DNA from: CAVPGP01 sp963718065
GTDB taxonomy: Bacteria; Actinomycetota; Thermoleophilia; Gaiellales; Gaiellaceae
DNA length: 64,000 nt
Direction of reading: 5' to 3'
NCBI GenBank assembly: GCA_963718065.1
Contig: CAVQYE010000011.1
Span: 124,001-188,000 of the forward strand
Numbering within the stretch: position 1 is the first letter of the stretch; the number at the start of each line of letters is the position of its first letter. Positions 24,768 to 32,555 of this stretch are shown here, piece after piece. The notes below the pieces were generated by a model. That model was not told the DNA's origin. It made no database searches and saw nothing but the letters and a program-made list of their open reading frames with translations. The translations under genes were made by a program, and so were the position numbers.

Positions 24768-25643
24768 TTACGGGAGGACGCGCTCGAGCGCTTCGGCGAG
24801 CTCGGCCAGCTGAGTCTCGTCGGCGAAGGGGATCTCGATGCGGTTCGCCGTCACCCTGGGCTCGACACCGGTCAAACGGCCAATTGCCGACCGCACGCGC
24901 GTCACGAGCTCCGGGTCGACCGCGGCGCTGCTCTTGCGCGGCTTCGTCTTGGCTCCCGCCCAGCGTGCAGCGCGTTCGGCGGCGCGAACCGACAGGCCCT
25001 GGCGGACGATCTTGCGGGCCAGCTGCCGCCGCTCGGTGTCATCCGGGACGGATAGGACGGCACGGGCGTGTCCTTCGGTGAGCTCGCCGCGCTCGACCAT
25101 GGCGAGCACATCGGCGGGGAGCTCCAAGAGCCGCATCCGGTTCGAGACGGACGGCTTTGACCGGCCGACCCGCTCCGCGATCTCGCCCAGTGGGAGCTGG
25201 AACTCGTCGGTGAGCACCGCGTAGGCCCGCGCCTCCTCGATCGGCGAGAGGTCCTCGCGCGCGACGTTCTCGACAAGGCCGAGCAGCAGCGTCTCGCGGT
25301 CGTCGGCGTCGCGGATCACCGCCGGCACGCTCGTCAGGCCGCTCTCCTTCGCGGCCCGCCAGCGGCGCTCGCCCGCGATCAGCTCGTAGCCGCCGGCCGC
25401 GCGTGGGCGCAGCAGCACGGGCTGGATCAGGCCCTGGGCGCGAATCGATTCGGCCAGCCCGGCGGTCGCTTCGTGCTCGAAGCGGCGCCGCGGCTGCTTC
25501 GGGTTCGCGTGGATCTGCTCGAGCGGGACGTGCGCCAGCTGCTGCTCGGACGCGCCGCCGACCAGCACCTCGAAGCCGCGGCCGAGGCCGCGCCGCTTTT
25601 CAGGAACGCTCGACAAGCTCCATCGCCACCTTCCAGTAGGCAT
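24768..25643 (-). CDS. parB: Chromosome-partitioning protein ParB (Spo0J family)
   Basis: CTP-dependent DNA clamp that loads at parS and helps segregate the origin. The N-terminal GLGRGFEVL precedes the ParB/Srx nucleotide domain with NPKQPRRRFE, LIAGERRWRAAKESG and ENVAREDLSPIEEARAY; an HTH region (AERVGRSKPSVSNRMRLLELP) and ALSEGHAR-like TEGHARAVLS follow. Start is uncertain: ATG at 25643 overlaps parA by 44 bases; TTG at 25616 gives a start nearer the family norm. Directly follows parA. A parS-like site is seen at 8442. Confidence 0.93.
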   Translation of the reverse strand: MPTGRWRWSLSSVPEKRRGLGRGFEVLVGGASEQQLAHVPLEQIHANPKQPRRRFEHEATAGLAESIRAQGLIQPVLLRPRAAGGYELIAGERRWRAAKESGLTSVPAVIRDADDRETLLLGLVENVAREDLSPIEEARAYAVLTDEFQLPLGEIAERVGRSKPSVSNRMRLLELPADVLAMVERGELTEGHARAVLSVPDDTERRQLARKIVRQGLSVRAAERAARWAGAKTKPRKSSAAVDPELVTRVRSAIGRLTGVEPRVTANRIEIPFADETQLAELAEALERVLP

Positions 25644-26355
25644 CGGCGCCGCGCGAGCGGCGGTCGTACGCGATCACGGGCAGCCCGTGGCTCGGCGCCT
25701 CGGCGAGGCGCACGGAGCGCGGGACTTCCGTTTCGAAGACAAGCGTCCCGAAATGCCGGCGCACCTCGTCGGCGACTTCGCCCGAGAGCTTCGTCCGGGC
25801 ATCGACCATGGTCAGCAGCACGCCGCCCACGGCCAGCTTCGGGTTGAGGCGTGACTTGACGAGATTCACGGAGCTCATCAGCTGTGAGAGCCCCTCGAGC
25901 GCGTAGTACTCGGTCTGCACCGGCACGATCACCTGGTCGGCGGCTGCCAGAGCGTTGACGGTCAGGGGGCCGAGGGACGGCGGGCAATCGAGCAGAATCG
26001 CGTCGTATGCGGCGCGTGCCTCCTCCAGGCCCTCGGCGAGGAACCGCTCTCCGTCCTCGCGCTGTGCGAGCTCGACCGCGGCGCCTGCGAGCTCCGGCTT
26101 CGACGGCACGAGGTCGAGCCGCTCGAAACGGGTGTGGCGGACGACCCGCGACAGCGGGGCGCCGTCTAGCAGGTCGTAGGTCGAGACCCCGTTCGTCCGC
26201 TCGCCGAGCCCAGACGTGGCGTTCGCCTGCGGATCGAGGTCGACGAGCAGCACCCGTTGACCCGCCTCGGCGAGGCACGCCGCCAGGTTCACCGCGGAGG
26301 TCGTCTTGCCGACGCCGCCCTTCTGGTTCGCGAACGCGTAGACGATGCCGGGCAC
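25600..26355 (-). CDS. parA: Chromosome-partitioning ATPase ParA (Soj family)
   Basis: A 251-residue deviant Walker ATPase that binds nucleoid DNA non-specifically and moves ParB-parS complexes. The P-loop is NQKGGVGKTTSAVNLA, the A' motif VLLVDLDPQANAT, and Walker B AILLDCPPSLGPLTVNAL. Further family features are EYYALEGLSQL and the basic C-terminal DNA-binding part. Start is GTG at 26355. The 320-base upstream gap contains DnaA boxes and two TGGTCAGACCA operators, so its promoter is probably embedded in origin-like DNA. Confidence 0.94.
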   Translation of the reverse strand: MPGIVYAFANQKGGVGKTTSAVNLAACLAEAGQRVLLVDLDPQANATSGLGERTNGVSTYDLLDGAPLSRVVRHTRFERLDLVPSKPELAGAAVELAQREDGERFLAEGLEEARAAYDAILLDCPPSLGPLTVNALAAADQVIVPVQTEYYALEGLSQLMSSVNLVKSRLNPKLAVGGVLLTMVDARTKLSGEVADEVRRHFGTLVFETEVPRSVRLAEAPSHGLPVIAYDRRSRGADAYWKVAMELVERS

Positions 26356-26456
26356 CCGCCCAGGCTACCCGGCGATCCGGACGCGATTCGCCGCCCGCAT
26401 GGCTCAACCAGTGGCCTTTCCGGCCGTGTCCAACCCGGCGGAACGCCAAAAATTCC

Positions 26457-26467
26457 TGGTCAGACCA
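26457..26467. promoter_or_regulatory. GntR/FadR-type operator TGGTCAGACCA, copy 1
   Basis: Dyad TGGTC-N-GACCA identical to the consensus bound by FadR-subfamily GntR repressors. It is embedded in CCTGGTCAGACCAACTG, 102 bases upstream of parA, and 66 bases from copy 2. No GntR gene is in this window. Confidence 0.5.
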
Positions 26468-26522
26468 ACTGTCACAGAAGTGCCACCCTTTCTCCACAGT
26501 CCCTGCACCTCGCCATTTCCCG

Positions 26523-26533
26523 TGGTCAGACCA
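26523..26533. promoter_or_regulatory. GntR/FadR-type operator TGGTCAGACCA, copy 2
   Basis: Second perfect copy. Flanks also resemble copy 1: both are preceded by an ATTCC/ATTTCCC-like stretch and followed by A, then a GAAGTG about ten bases on. The DnaA-like box at 26490 lies between the copies and the perfect box at 26556 just beyond. Confidence 0.5.
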
Positions 26534-26676
26534 AGTGCGAAGGAAGTGGAACGGATTATCCACAGGCGTTGGTCGGAGCCCGGCACCCAGGCCGCCGGCC
26601 ATCCACCTCGGTGGACGCCCCCGTGACTCCCGGCCGGAAGACCCGGCCGAGAGGCCCCGCCGTGGCGATCGAGCCG

Positions 26677-27174
26677 TTACGCCAGCGGGCGCTTCCTCGC
26701 CACGCCGGGACGGCGCGGGAACCCCGCCGGCGTCGGGCCGAGCTTGCGGAGCACGAGGAGCCCGGGCGGGCTGTCCACCAGCTCGCCGGCCAGCTTCTCC
26801 GCGACTGCGGCCACGCGATCCGGCTCCGCCGACGGGCCGACCCAGAGCACCACCACGCCGCCGGGACGAACAAGCGGCAGGCACCACTCCGCCGCCACGA
26901 CCGGCGGCGCGAGCGCCTTCGCGAGCGCGACGCCGAACCCGTCCACCGGCTGCTCCTCGGCGCGGCCGTGCACCACGCTCAGGTTCGGCAACTCCACCGA
27001 GCGAAGAAAATCGCACTTGCGCCCGTTCGCCTCGAGCAGCGTCACCTCGCGGTCCGGCAAGGACCCCGCCAGCGGCACGCCCGGAGCGCCGCCGCCCGAG
27101 CCGACGTCCACGATCGGCCCCTCGAACTGCGCCACGACCGGGGCTGCGCGGAGCGAGTCCTCGAGCAGCGCCAC
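26677..27174 (-). CDS. rsmG: 16S rRNA (guanine527-N7)-methyltransferase RsmG/GidB, N-terminus uncertain
   Basis: SAM-dependent methyltransferase that modifies 16S rRNA G527. Visible are the SAM motif IVDVGSGGGAPGVPLA, VTLLEANGRKCDFLRS and a RAEEQPVDGFGVALAKAL segment; the C-terminus is slightly short. GTG at 27174 is the first usable start, but coding-like sequence (EDWLRRVVETPGLTSLSL) continues in frame upstream to about 27240, overlapping the jag stop, with no start codon. The true start or a lost base probably lies there. It sits between jag and the parA intergenic region, the usual place in origin clusters. Confidence 0.82.
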   Translation of the reverse strand: MALLEDSLRAAPVVAQFEGPIVDVGSGGGAPGVPLAGSLPDREVTLLEANGRKCDFLRSVELPNLSVVHGRAEEQPVDGFGVALAKALAPPVVAAEWCLPLVRPGGVVVLWVGPSAEPDRVAAVAEKLAGELVDSPPGLLVLRKLGPTPAGFPRRPGVARKRPLA

Positions 27175-27238
27175 CCTGGCGTCGGCGAGCGAGAGCGACG
27201 TCAGCCCGGGGGTCTCGACGACCCGCCGGAGCCAGTCC

Positions 27239-27991
27239 TCAAGAACCGAAGACGACGACGTAACGGTTCGGCTCCGTGCCCTCGGAGCCCGTCTCGACGC
27301 CCGGATACTCCTTCAGCCGCTCGTGCACGACCTTCCGCTCGACGGCGGTCATCGGATCGAGCGAGACGCGCTCGCCCGTGGCGACTGCCCGCTCGGCGGC
27401 GCGCACCGCGACGCTGTGCAATGCCTCGCGCCGGCGGTCACGGTAGCCGGCCGCGTCGACGACGATCGACTTCCGCTCCTCGTAGCGGCCGCGGTAGACG
27501 ATCGCGTTCACGAGATACTGGATCGCGTCGATCGTCTGGCCGTGGCGGCCGATCAAGACGCCGAGATCGCCACCCGAGCACTCGACGACCAGCTCGTCCT
27601 CGGACTCGCTAACGCTCAGCTCGCACGGAATCCCGATCGAGGCAACAATCCGCTCCACGATCTCGCGCGCGTGGCGGCCGTCGTCCGATTCACCCTCGCG
27701 GGGCTCACTCGGCTCGCGGCTCGCGGCTGCCCGATCGACCGCCGCAATCACCCGCGCCGGCGTGAAGCCGACCCCGAGCAGCCCGCGCTCGCCCTCCGAC
27801 AGCACCTGGAACCGCACCGCGGCCTTGTCGAGCCCGGGGGCGAGCTTCTCGAGCTCGCGCAACGCGACCCATTTCGCCTCGCCGACAGTCTCGCCCGATG
27901 CCTCCACGGTCAGCTCCTCGCCCGCTTCCGCAGCGCCGGCCGAAGCTTCCTCGCCCGCCAGATCCTCGTCCGTCAATCCCTGCTCAGACAT
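27239..27991 (-). CDS. jag: RNA-binding protein Jag/KhpB
   Basis: A 250-residue protein of the Jag/KhpB/EloR group, which bind RNA and influence cell elongation and division. After an acidic N-terminal extension comes a Jag-N-like segment (AKWVALRELEKLAPGLDKAA), a KH domain with GVLIGRHGQTIDAIQYL, and an R3H domain ending in RKVVHERLKEYPGVE and NRYVVV. The ATG at 27991 follows yidC by 32 bases on the same strand. The conserved order rnpA-yidD-yidC-jag-rsmG is intact. Confidence 0.9.
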   Translation of the reverse strand: MSEQGLTDEDLAGEEASAGAAEAGEELTVEASGETVGEAKWVALRELEKLAPGLDKAAVRFQVLSEGERGLLGVGFTPARVIAAVDRAAASREPSEPREGESDDGRHAREIVERIVASIGIPCELSVSESEDELVVECSGGDLGVLIGRHGQTIDAIQYLVNAIVYRGRYEERKSIVVDAAGYRDRRREALHSVAVRAAERAVATGERVSLDPMTAVERKVVHERLKEYPGVETGSEGTEPNRYVVVFGS

Positions 27992-28023
27992 GCCTACAGC
28001 ATCGCAGAGCGCCCACGCGGTGG

Positions 28024-28845
28024 CTACCGCCGCGCGCCGCCCTTCTTACGCTTGACGCGGCGAATCTGCGGCTGCTTCGGCGGGGCCGCAGGCTCCGGCT
28101 CGGGTTCCGGCTCAGCGTCCTTCGGCGGCGTTCTCGAGCTCCTCGCCGGGCGCTTCATCAGCGACGGAGCTGGCGTCTTCGGGACGAGGCGCCGCGTCAC
28201 GAGCCCTTGGCCGACGGTCCAGAGGTTGGTCGTCATCCAGTAGAGCACGAGCCCGGCCGGGAAATGCGCGACCACCGAGATGAAGACGATCGGCAGGACG
28301 AGCAGGATCGCGCGCTGCGTCTTGTCCATCGTCGTCGACATAAAGAGCGTCGAGGCGACCTGGCTTGCCGCGTAGATCACGAGCAGCAGATAGCCCGACC
28401 AGTGCGAGTTCGCCTTCGCAGCAATGTCCGGCACGATGCCCATCCACGAGAGGTCGGAGCCGGGCGGCACGTGCCGCGAGAAGTTCCGCAGCACGAAGTA
28501 GAGCGAGATGAAGACCGGGAACTGCGCCAGCATCGGCAGGCACGAAGCGGCCGGGTTAATGCTGTTCTCCTTGTAGAACTTCATCAGCTCCTCGTTCAGG
28601 CGCTGGCGGTCGCCCTTGTACTTCTTCTGGATCTCCTTCATCTCCGGGGCGTGCTTCTGGAGGCTCTGCATCGAATGGATCTGGCGCACGGTCAGCGGCA
28701 CGAGGGCCATCCGGACGATGATCGTCACGCCGACGATCGCCCACGCCCAGGGCAGGCCGATGTTGTAGTGGAGCCGGTCGAGGAGCCACCGCATGAGGTC
28801 CTCGAGCGGCGAGAGGATGCTGAAGACCAGCAGCGCCGCGGTCAC
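28024..28845 (-). CDS. yidC: Membrane protein insertase YidC
   Basis: A 273-residue YidC/Oxa1/Alb3 insertase of the Gram-positive type without the large periplasmic domain. Five membrane segments are visible. The hydrophilic-groove arginine lies in VTIIVRMALVPLTV, the coiled loop in KEIQKKYKGDRQRLNEE, followed by PAASCLPMLAQFPVFISLY. The C-terminal tail is highly basic with a Glu-Pro repeat stretch, useful for ribosome contact. GTG at 28845 overlaps the YidD stop. An N-terminal lipobox is absent. Confidence 0.93.
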   Translation of the reverse strand: MTAALLVFSILSPLEDLMRWLLDRLHYNIGLPWAWAIVGVTIIVRMALVPLTVRQIHSMQSLQKHAPEMKEIQKKYKGDRQRLNEELMKFYKENSINPAASCLPMLAQFPVFISLYFVLRNFSRHVPPGSDLSWMGIVPDIAAKANSHWSGYLLLVIYAASQVASTLFMSTTMDKTQRAILLVLPIVFISVVAHFPAGLVLYWMTTNLWTVGQGLVTRRLVPKTPAPSLMKRPARSSRTPPKDAEPEPEPEPAAPPKQPQIRRVKRKKGGARR

Positions 28846-29060
28846 GGGTGATCAACTCCCCCGTGGCTCCACGGGTTGCAGCGGAGCAGCCGCCAGCCGG
28901 CCTTCGCCGAGCCCTTGAGGATGCCGTGCTTGCGGATCGCGTCGACCGCGTACTGCGAGCACGACGGGTAGTACTTGCAACGCGCCGGGAAGAGCGGCGA
29001 AATCAGCAGCTGGTAGAGCCGGATCGGCATGACCGCGCTCGAGCGGACTGCGGACCTCAC
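28842..29060 (-). CDS. yidD: Membrane protein insertion efficiency factor YidD
   Basis: A 72-residue member of the YidD family that assists membrane insertion. The conserved core YQLLISPLFPARCKYYPSCSQYA with its three cysteines, then AIRKHGILKG and RLLRCNPWSHGGVDHP, is complete. The annotated GTG start at 29060 overlaps the rnpA stop (GTGA). An internal ATG ten residues later (MPIRLYQ) is the alternative and gives the usual length. Located between rnpA and yidC as expected. Confidence 0.93.
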   Translation of the reverse strand: MRSAVRSSAVMPIRLYQLLISPLFPARCKYYPSCSQYAVDAIRKHGILKGSAKAGWRLLRCNPWSHGGVDHP

Positions 29061-29452
29061 GCGGCGCCCTGCTGCTCGTGGGCCGATTCGTGGACGGCGT
29101 CGCGGCCGCCCAGGGCCTTGCCGAGCACCTCGTCGAGGCGGGCGCCGAGCCAGTCGAAGCCGTTCGCCTCGATCGCGGCCGGCAGTCCCGGCTTCGCAGA
29201 GAGGACGTAGTCGTTCTCGACCGGAATAGCGTCGAGCCGCGCGCGCCAGGCCTCGCGGAGCTGGCGCTTCAACTTGTTGCGAACAACCGCGTTGCCAACG
29301 CCCTTGGTGACCGCGAGCCCGAGCCGCGGGTCGCCGGCCTCGTCGTCGCGCTTGAACCAGTGCAGGACGAGGAAGCGCGTCGAGACCGATCGCCCCTGGC
29401 GGTAGACCGCGTCGAAGTCGCGCGAGCGGGAGAGCCGGTTGCGGCGCTGCAC
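29057..29452 (-). CDS. rnpA: Ribonuclease P protein component
   Basis: A 131-residue RNase P protein subunit. The N-terminal RLSRSRDFDAVYRQGRS, central LGLAVTKGVGNAVVRNKLKR (the RNR-type RNA-binding motif) and LREAWRARL are diagnostic. GTG at 29452 is ten bases after the rpmH stop; no better start exists. The C-terminal tail is longer than usual and acidic. Confidence 0.93.
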   Translation of the reverse strand: MQRRNRLSRSRDFDAVYRQGRSVSTRFLVLHWFKRDDEAGDPRLGLAVTKGVGNAVVRNKLKRQLREAWRARLDAIPVENDYVLSAKPGLPAAIEANGFDWLGARLDEVLGKALGGRDAVHESAHEQQGAA

Positions 29453-29462
29453 CGGACCGCGC

Positions 29463-29597
29463 TCAGGCGGAGAGCCGCTTGCGGCCCTTCGCACGACGGG
29501 CCTTGAGGATCGCGCGGCCCGCGCGCGTGGACATCCGGGCCCGGAATCCATGCTTGCGCTTCCGCCTGCGGACGTTGGGCTGATAGGTGCGCTTCAT
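29463..29597 (-). CDS. rpmH: 50S ribosomal protein L34
   Basis: Forty-four residues: MKRTYQPNVRRRKRKHGFR, then STRAGRAILKARRAKGRKRLSA, a complete L34. The ATG at 29597 opens the rpmH-rnpA-yidD-yidC-jag transcript running away from dnaA. No clear SD is seen upstream. Confidence 0.97.
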   Translation of the reverse strand: MKRTYQPNVRRRKRKHGFRARMSTRAGRAILKARRAKGRKRLSA

Positions 29598-29836
29598 CGG
29601 GAAAAGGGGGTCGCGAAAGAAAAATTTGCCGTCTGAGCGGACGGCGCGAGGCAGTGTACAGGAGCAGTGTATTTCACAGGTTGTCCACAGGCGGCGAACG
29701 GCAAAAGTGCCTGCAGCAGGGGCACAGCGAGCGCGCTCTCCCGCGGTTCTCCACACCTGTGGAGAGTCGTGTGGACGCGAGATAAAGCCCTGCAAATAGG
29801 GGCTTTTACCGTGCCGCCAGGTCCGGCCCGACCCCA
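29598..29836. promoter_or_regulatory. Origin-like region between rpmH and dnaA with DnaA boxes
   Basis: Gene-free and comparatively AT-rich. DnaA-box-like sites are TTGTCCACA (29681-29689) and TTCTCCACA (29747-29755). The latter forms a near-perfect inverted pair with TGTGGAGAG (29759-29767), together a CTCCACA-CC-TGTGGAG palindrome. A GATAAAGCCC hairpin follows. With the parA-side cluster this brackets the rsmG-rpmH block, as in bipartite origins. The promoter of rpmH must also lie here. Confidence 0.6.
29783..29808. terminator. Terminator-like hairpin upstream of dnaA
   Basis: AAAGCCC, a nine-base loop, GGGCTTTTA: a perfect 7-bp stem with T-rich ends on both strands. It lies about 55 bases before the dnaA -10 and could insulate dnaA from transcripts started in the origin. 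One half shares 15 identical bases (TATTTGCAGGGCTTT) with the hairpin before gyrB. Confidence 0.45.
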
Positions 29837-29866
29837 TTGATGTGTCCGCCGACACGTTGCTATGCT
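29837..29866 (+). promoter_or_regulatory. dnaA promoter
   Basis: TTGATG (29837-29842), an 18-base spacer and TATGCT (29861-29866) make a good housekeeping promoter. A start of transcription near 29873 would leave a short leader containing GGAGAAGGAG just before TTG 29898. Confidence 0.6.
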
Positions 29867-29897
29867 CGGCCACCTCGCCCCTGCGGAGAAGGAGCCC

Positions 29898-31293
29898 TTG
29901 CCGAGCGTAGACCGCCCCATCGAGCCGACCGCGGAAGCACTCTGGGCGGATGTCTCCAACCGGTTGCGCGGGGCGTTGAACGACACAACGTTCACCACGT
30001 GGTTCTCCCAGGCCCGCGGCGCCACCTACCAGGACGGCGCCTTCGTGCTGGCGGTTCCGAACAACTTCACGCGCGAATGGATCGAGGGTCACTTCATCGG
30101 GCTCTTGCATGCCGTCGTCAAGGACGCGACCGGCGAGGAGCGGCAGGTGCACCTGAGCGTGGACGGCTCGCTGGAGCCGGCGGCCGGGCCCCAGCTCGAG
30201 CTCCACGAAGAGCGCCCGGCCCCCGTACCGGACAGCGCTCCGCCGCCGCCGGCGGCCCCTGTCGCCGGGATGAACCCGAAGTACACCTTCGACTCGTTCG
30301 TGATCGGCTCGTCCAACCGCTTCGCGCACGCGGCCGCGCTCGCCGTCGCCGAGGCGCCGGCGCAGGCCTACAACCCGCTCTTCATCTACGGGAGCACCGG
30401 GCTCGGCAAGACGCACCTGCTGCAGGCGATCTCGAGCTACGTGCACGAGCACGGCAGCGGCATGACGACGCGCTACGTGACGAGCGAGACCTTCATGAAC
30501 GACTTCATCAACTCGCTCCGCGACAAGCGCATCGACGGCTTCAAGGCAGCGCTACCGCGCCTACGACGTGCTGCTGATCGACGACGTGCAGTTCTTCGAG
30601 CACAAGGAGCGGATCCAGGAGGAGTTCTTCCACACTTTCAACTCGCTCTACGAGGCCGGCAAGCAGATCGTCATGAGCTCCGACCGGCCGCCGCGGGAGA
30701 TCTCGACGCTCGAGGAGCGGCTGCGCTCGCGGTTCGAGTGGGGCCTGATCACCGACATCCAGCCGCCCGACCTGGAGACGCGCATCGCGATCCTCCGCAA
30801 GAAGGTCAAGAACGACGGCATCCACGTCCCGGACCCCGAGGTGCTGACGTTCATCGCCGGCCGGGTCTCGACGAACATCCGCGAGCTCGAGGGCGCGCTC
30901 ACCCGTGTCGTCGCCTTCTCGAGCCTGACGGGTCGCCCGATGACCGTCGACCTCTCCCAGGACGTGCTCAAGGATGTCTTCCCGCAGGGGGAGATCCGCC
31001 AGGTCTCGATCGACCGCATCCAGCACGCCGTGATCGAGCGCTTCGGGGTCACGATCGAGGAGCTCTGCGGCGACCGCCGCTCTCAAAACATCGTCTACCC
31101 GCGGCAGGTCGCGATGTATCTCTCACGCGAGCTCACCGACTCATCGCTGCCGAAGATCGGCAAGGAGTTCGGCGGCCGCGATCACACCACGGTCATCCAC
31201 GCAACCTCGAAGATCGCGCGGTTGATTCGTGAGGACAGGTCTGTGTACAACCTCGTCCAAGAGCTAACAGCTCGCATCAAGCAAGCACGCTGA
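29898..31293 (+). CDS. dnaA: Chromosomal replication initiator DnaA, one frameshift
   Basis: Origin-binding AAA+ initiator. Domain I (LWADVSNRLRGALNDTTFTTWF) and a Pro-rich linker are followed by the AAA+ core: Walker A GSTGLGKTHLLQA, then after the break Walker B LLIDDVQFF, sensor region STLEERLRSRFEWGL, and the domain IV signature GRDHTTVIHA. The frame breaks at 30545-30547, where an extra G turns FKQRYRAYDV into FKAALPRL. Length is 3n+1, and deleting one base gives an intact 464-residue protein, so this is almost surely a sequence error in an essential gene. TTG 29898 is chosen because GGAGAAGGAG lies just upstream and the in-frame ATG at 29862 falls inside the -10 box. Confidence 0.93.
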
Positions 31294-31358
31294 GCGCGAG
31301 CCCTGTGCGTAACCCCGTTTCGTCCCCAGTCAGCGTCCCCAGCAGAATCGGCTCAACC

Positions 31359-31421
31359 ATGCGCCTCCGCGCCGTCTTCCCCGGAGTTCACACTCTCTAT
31401 TACTTCTACGAGAGGATTTAA
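31359..31421 (+). CDS. Possible 20-residue leader ORF before dnaN
   Basis: ATG to TAA encodes MRLRAVFPGVHTLYYFYERI, ending six bases before the dnaN ATG; its last codons contain the GAGAGGA that serves as dnaN SD. It could couple dnaN translation or be chance. TAA is a rare stop in this DNA. No homologue recognised. Confidence 0.25.
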   Translation: MRLRAVFPGVHTLYYFYERI

Positions 31422-31427
31422 AGACAA

Positions 31428-32555
31428 ATGAGTAATAGTGATGTGGTGGTCGGTCTGGGGATGAAGCTCAACTGCTCCCGGGACGAGCTGACCCAAAAGC
31501 TCGGCATCGTCTCTCGCGGCGTCTCACCCCGTTCGTCGGTGCTCGTCCTGACTGGGATCCTCCTGCGTGCCGAAGCAGGGCGGTTGCATCTCGCTGCGAC
31601 CGACATGGAGCTCTCGCTGCGCACCTCGCTCGAAGCCGACGTCGACGCGGAGGGCTCCGCGGTCGTTCCCGGCAAGCTGCTCCTGGACATCGTTCGTGGC
31701 CTGCCGGTGGAGAGCGCCTCGATTGAGCACCGCCCCGAGGAGGGCGTCGTCATCATCACCGCCGGCACGGCGACGTACCGGTTGCACACATACGCCGTCG
31801 AGGACTTCCCGCGGCTGCCCGAGGTTGACGCGACACCGCTTTCGTCGCTCGACGGTGAGGCGCTGCTCGACACGGTCGCGCGCGTCAGCCGCTCCGCATC
31901 GCGCGACGAATCCCGCCCGGTCCTCACCGGCATCCTCGTTCGCCTCGAGGCGGGCCTGATCGTCATGGCGGCGACCGATTCGTACCGTCTTTCCGTCAAG
32001 GAGACCCAGGTCGAAGGCTCGCTGCCGGAGCTCGACGCGATCATCCCGGCGAGGGCGCTGCAGGAGCTTTCGCGCATCTCTCCCGACGGCGAGCTGGAGC
32101 TCGGCGTGCACGAGAACCACGTCATCTTCGGCGCCGGCGACTCGTGGCTGACGACGCGCCGCATCGACGGCCAGTTCCCGAACTACAAGCAGCTGCTTCC
32201 GGACGTGTTCGAGTACGAGCTGCCGATGCCGCGGGACGAGCTACTTGATGTCATCCGCCGCGTCTCGGTGATGGTGACTCGCAACTCGCCGCTGCGGCTC
32301 CGCTTCGCGGAGGGCGAGCTGACCGTCTCGGCGCAGTCGCAGGACGTGGGCGAAGCGCGGGAGTCGATGCCCGCCGGCTATACGGGCGAGCCGATGGAGA
32401 TCGGGTTCAACGCCGAGTTCCTCAAAGACGGCGTCGAGTCGATCCAGGGCGACGAGGTGCGACTGAAGCTGATCTCGCCGCTGCGGCCGGCTGTGCTGCA
32501 GGCGGACGGCGACGACTTCACGTACCTGATCATGCCGATCCGTCTCGCCGGCTGA
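31428..32555 (+). CDS. dnaN: DNA polymerase III sliding clamp (beta subunit)
   Basis: A 375-residue clamp with three repeated domains. The N-terminal LNCSRDELTQKLGIVSRGVSPRSSVLVLTGILL, the RPVLTGILVRLEAG segment starting the second domain, and the end TYLIMPIRLAG are family hallmarks. ATG at 31428 has GAGAGGA 12 bases upstream. The 134-base gap after dnaA has a TATTACT-type -10 element but no convincing DnaA boxes. The stop lies 11 bases before the recF start. Confidence 0.95.
   Translation: MSNSDVVVGLGMKLNCSRDELTQKLGIVSRGVSPRSSVLVLTGILLRAEAGRLHLAATDMELSLRTSLEADVDAEGSAVVPGKLLLDIVRGLPVESASIEHRPEEGVVIITAGTATYRLHTYAVEDFPRLPEVDATPLSSLDGEALLDTVARVSRSASRDESRPVLTGILVRLEAGLIVMAATDSYRLSVKETQVEGSLPELDAIIPARALQELSRISPDGELELGVHENHVIFGAGDSWLTTRRIDGQFPNYKQLLPDVFEYELPMPRDELLDVIRRVSVMVTRNSPLRLRFAEGELTVSAQSQDVGEARESMPAGYTGEPMEIGFNAEFLKDGVESIQGDEVRLKLISPLRPAVLQADGDDFTYLIMPIRLAG

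Larger units (their letters stand above)
26356..26676. promoter_or_regulatory. Origin-like intergenic region with DnaA boxes between parA and rsmG
   Basis: A 321-base gene-free stretch upstream of parA. It holds one perfect DnaA box TTATCCACA (26556-26564), a one-mismatch box TTCTCCACA (26490-26498) and two identical TGGTCAGACCA dyads, all on the same 110-base segment, which is also less GC-rich than its surroundings. It lies on the rsmG side of the origin block. The region presumably also contains the parA promoter. Whether it acts in replication initiation is inference. Confidence 0.55.

Noticed and set aside
27016..27263. Long plus-strand Arg/Pro-rich frames across rsmG and parA
   Set aside because: Low-complexity Arg/Ala/Pro translations typical of the wrong frame in GC-rich DNA, opposite clear genes.
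29862..29897. ATG 29862 as dnaA start
   Set aside because: It lies inside a good -10 hexamer, and a strong SD precedes TTG 29898 instead.
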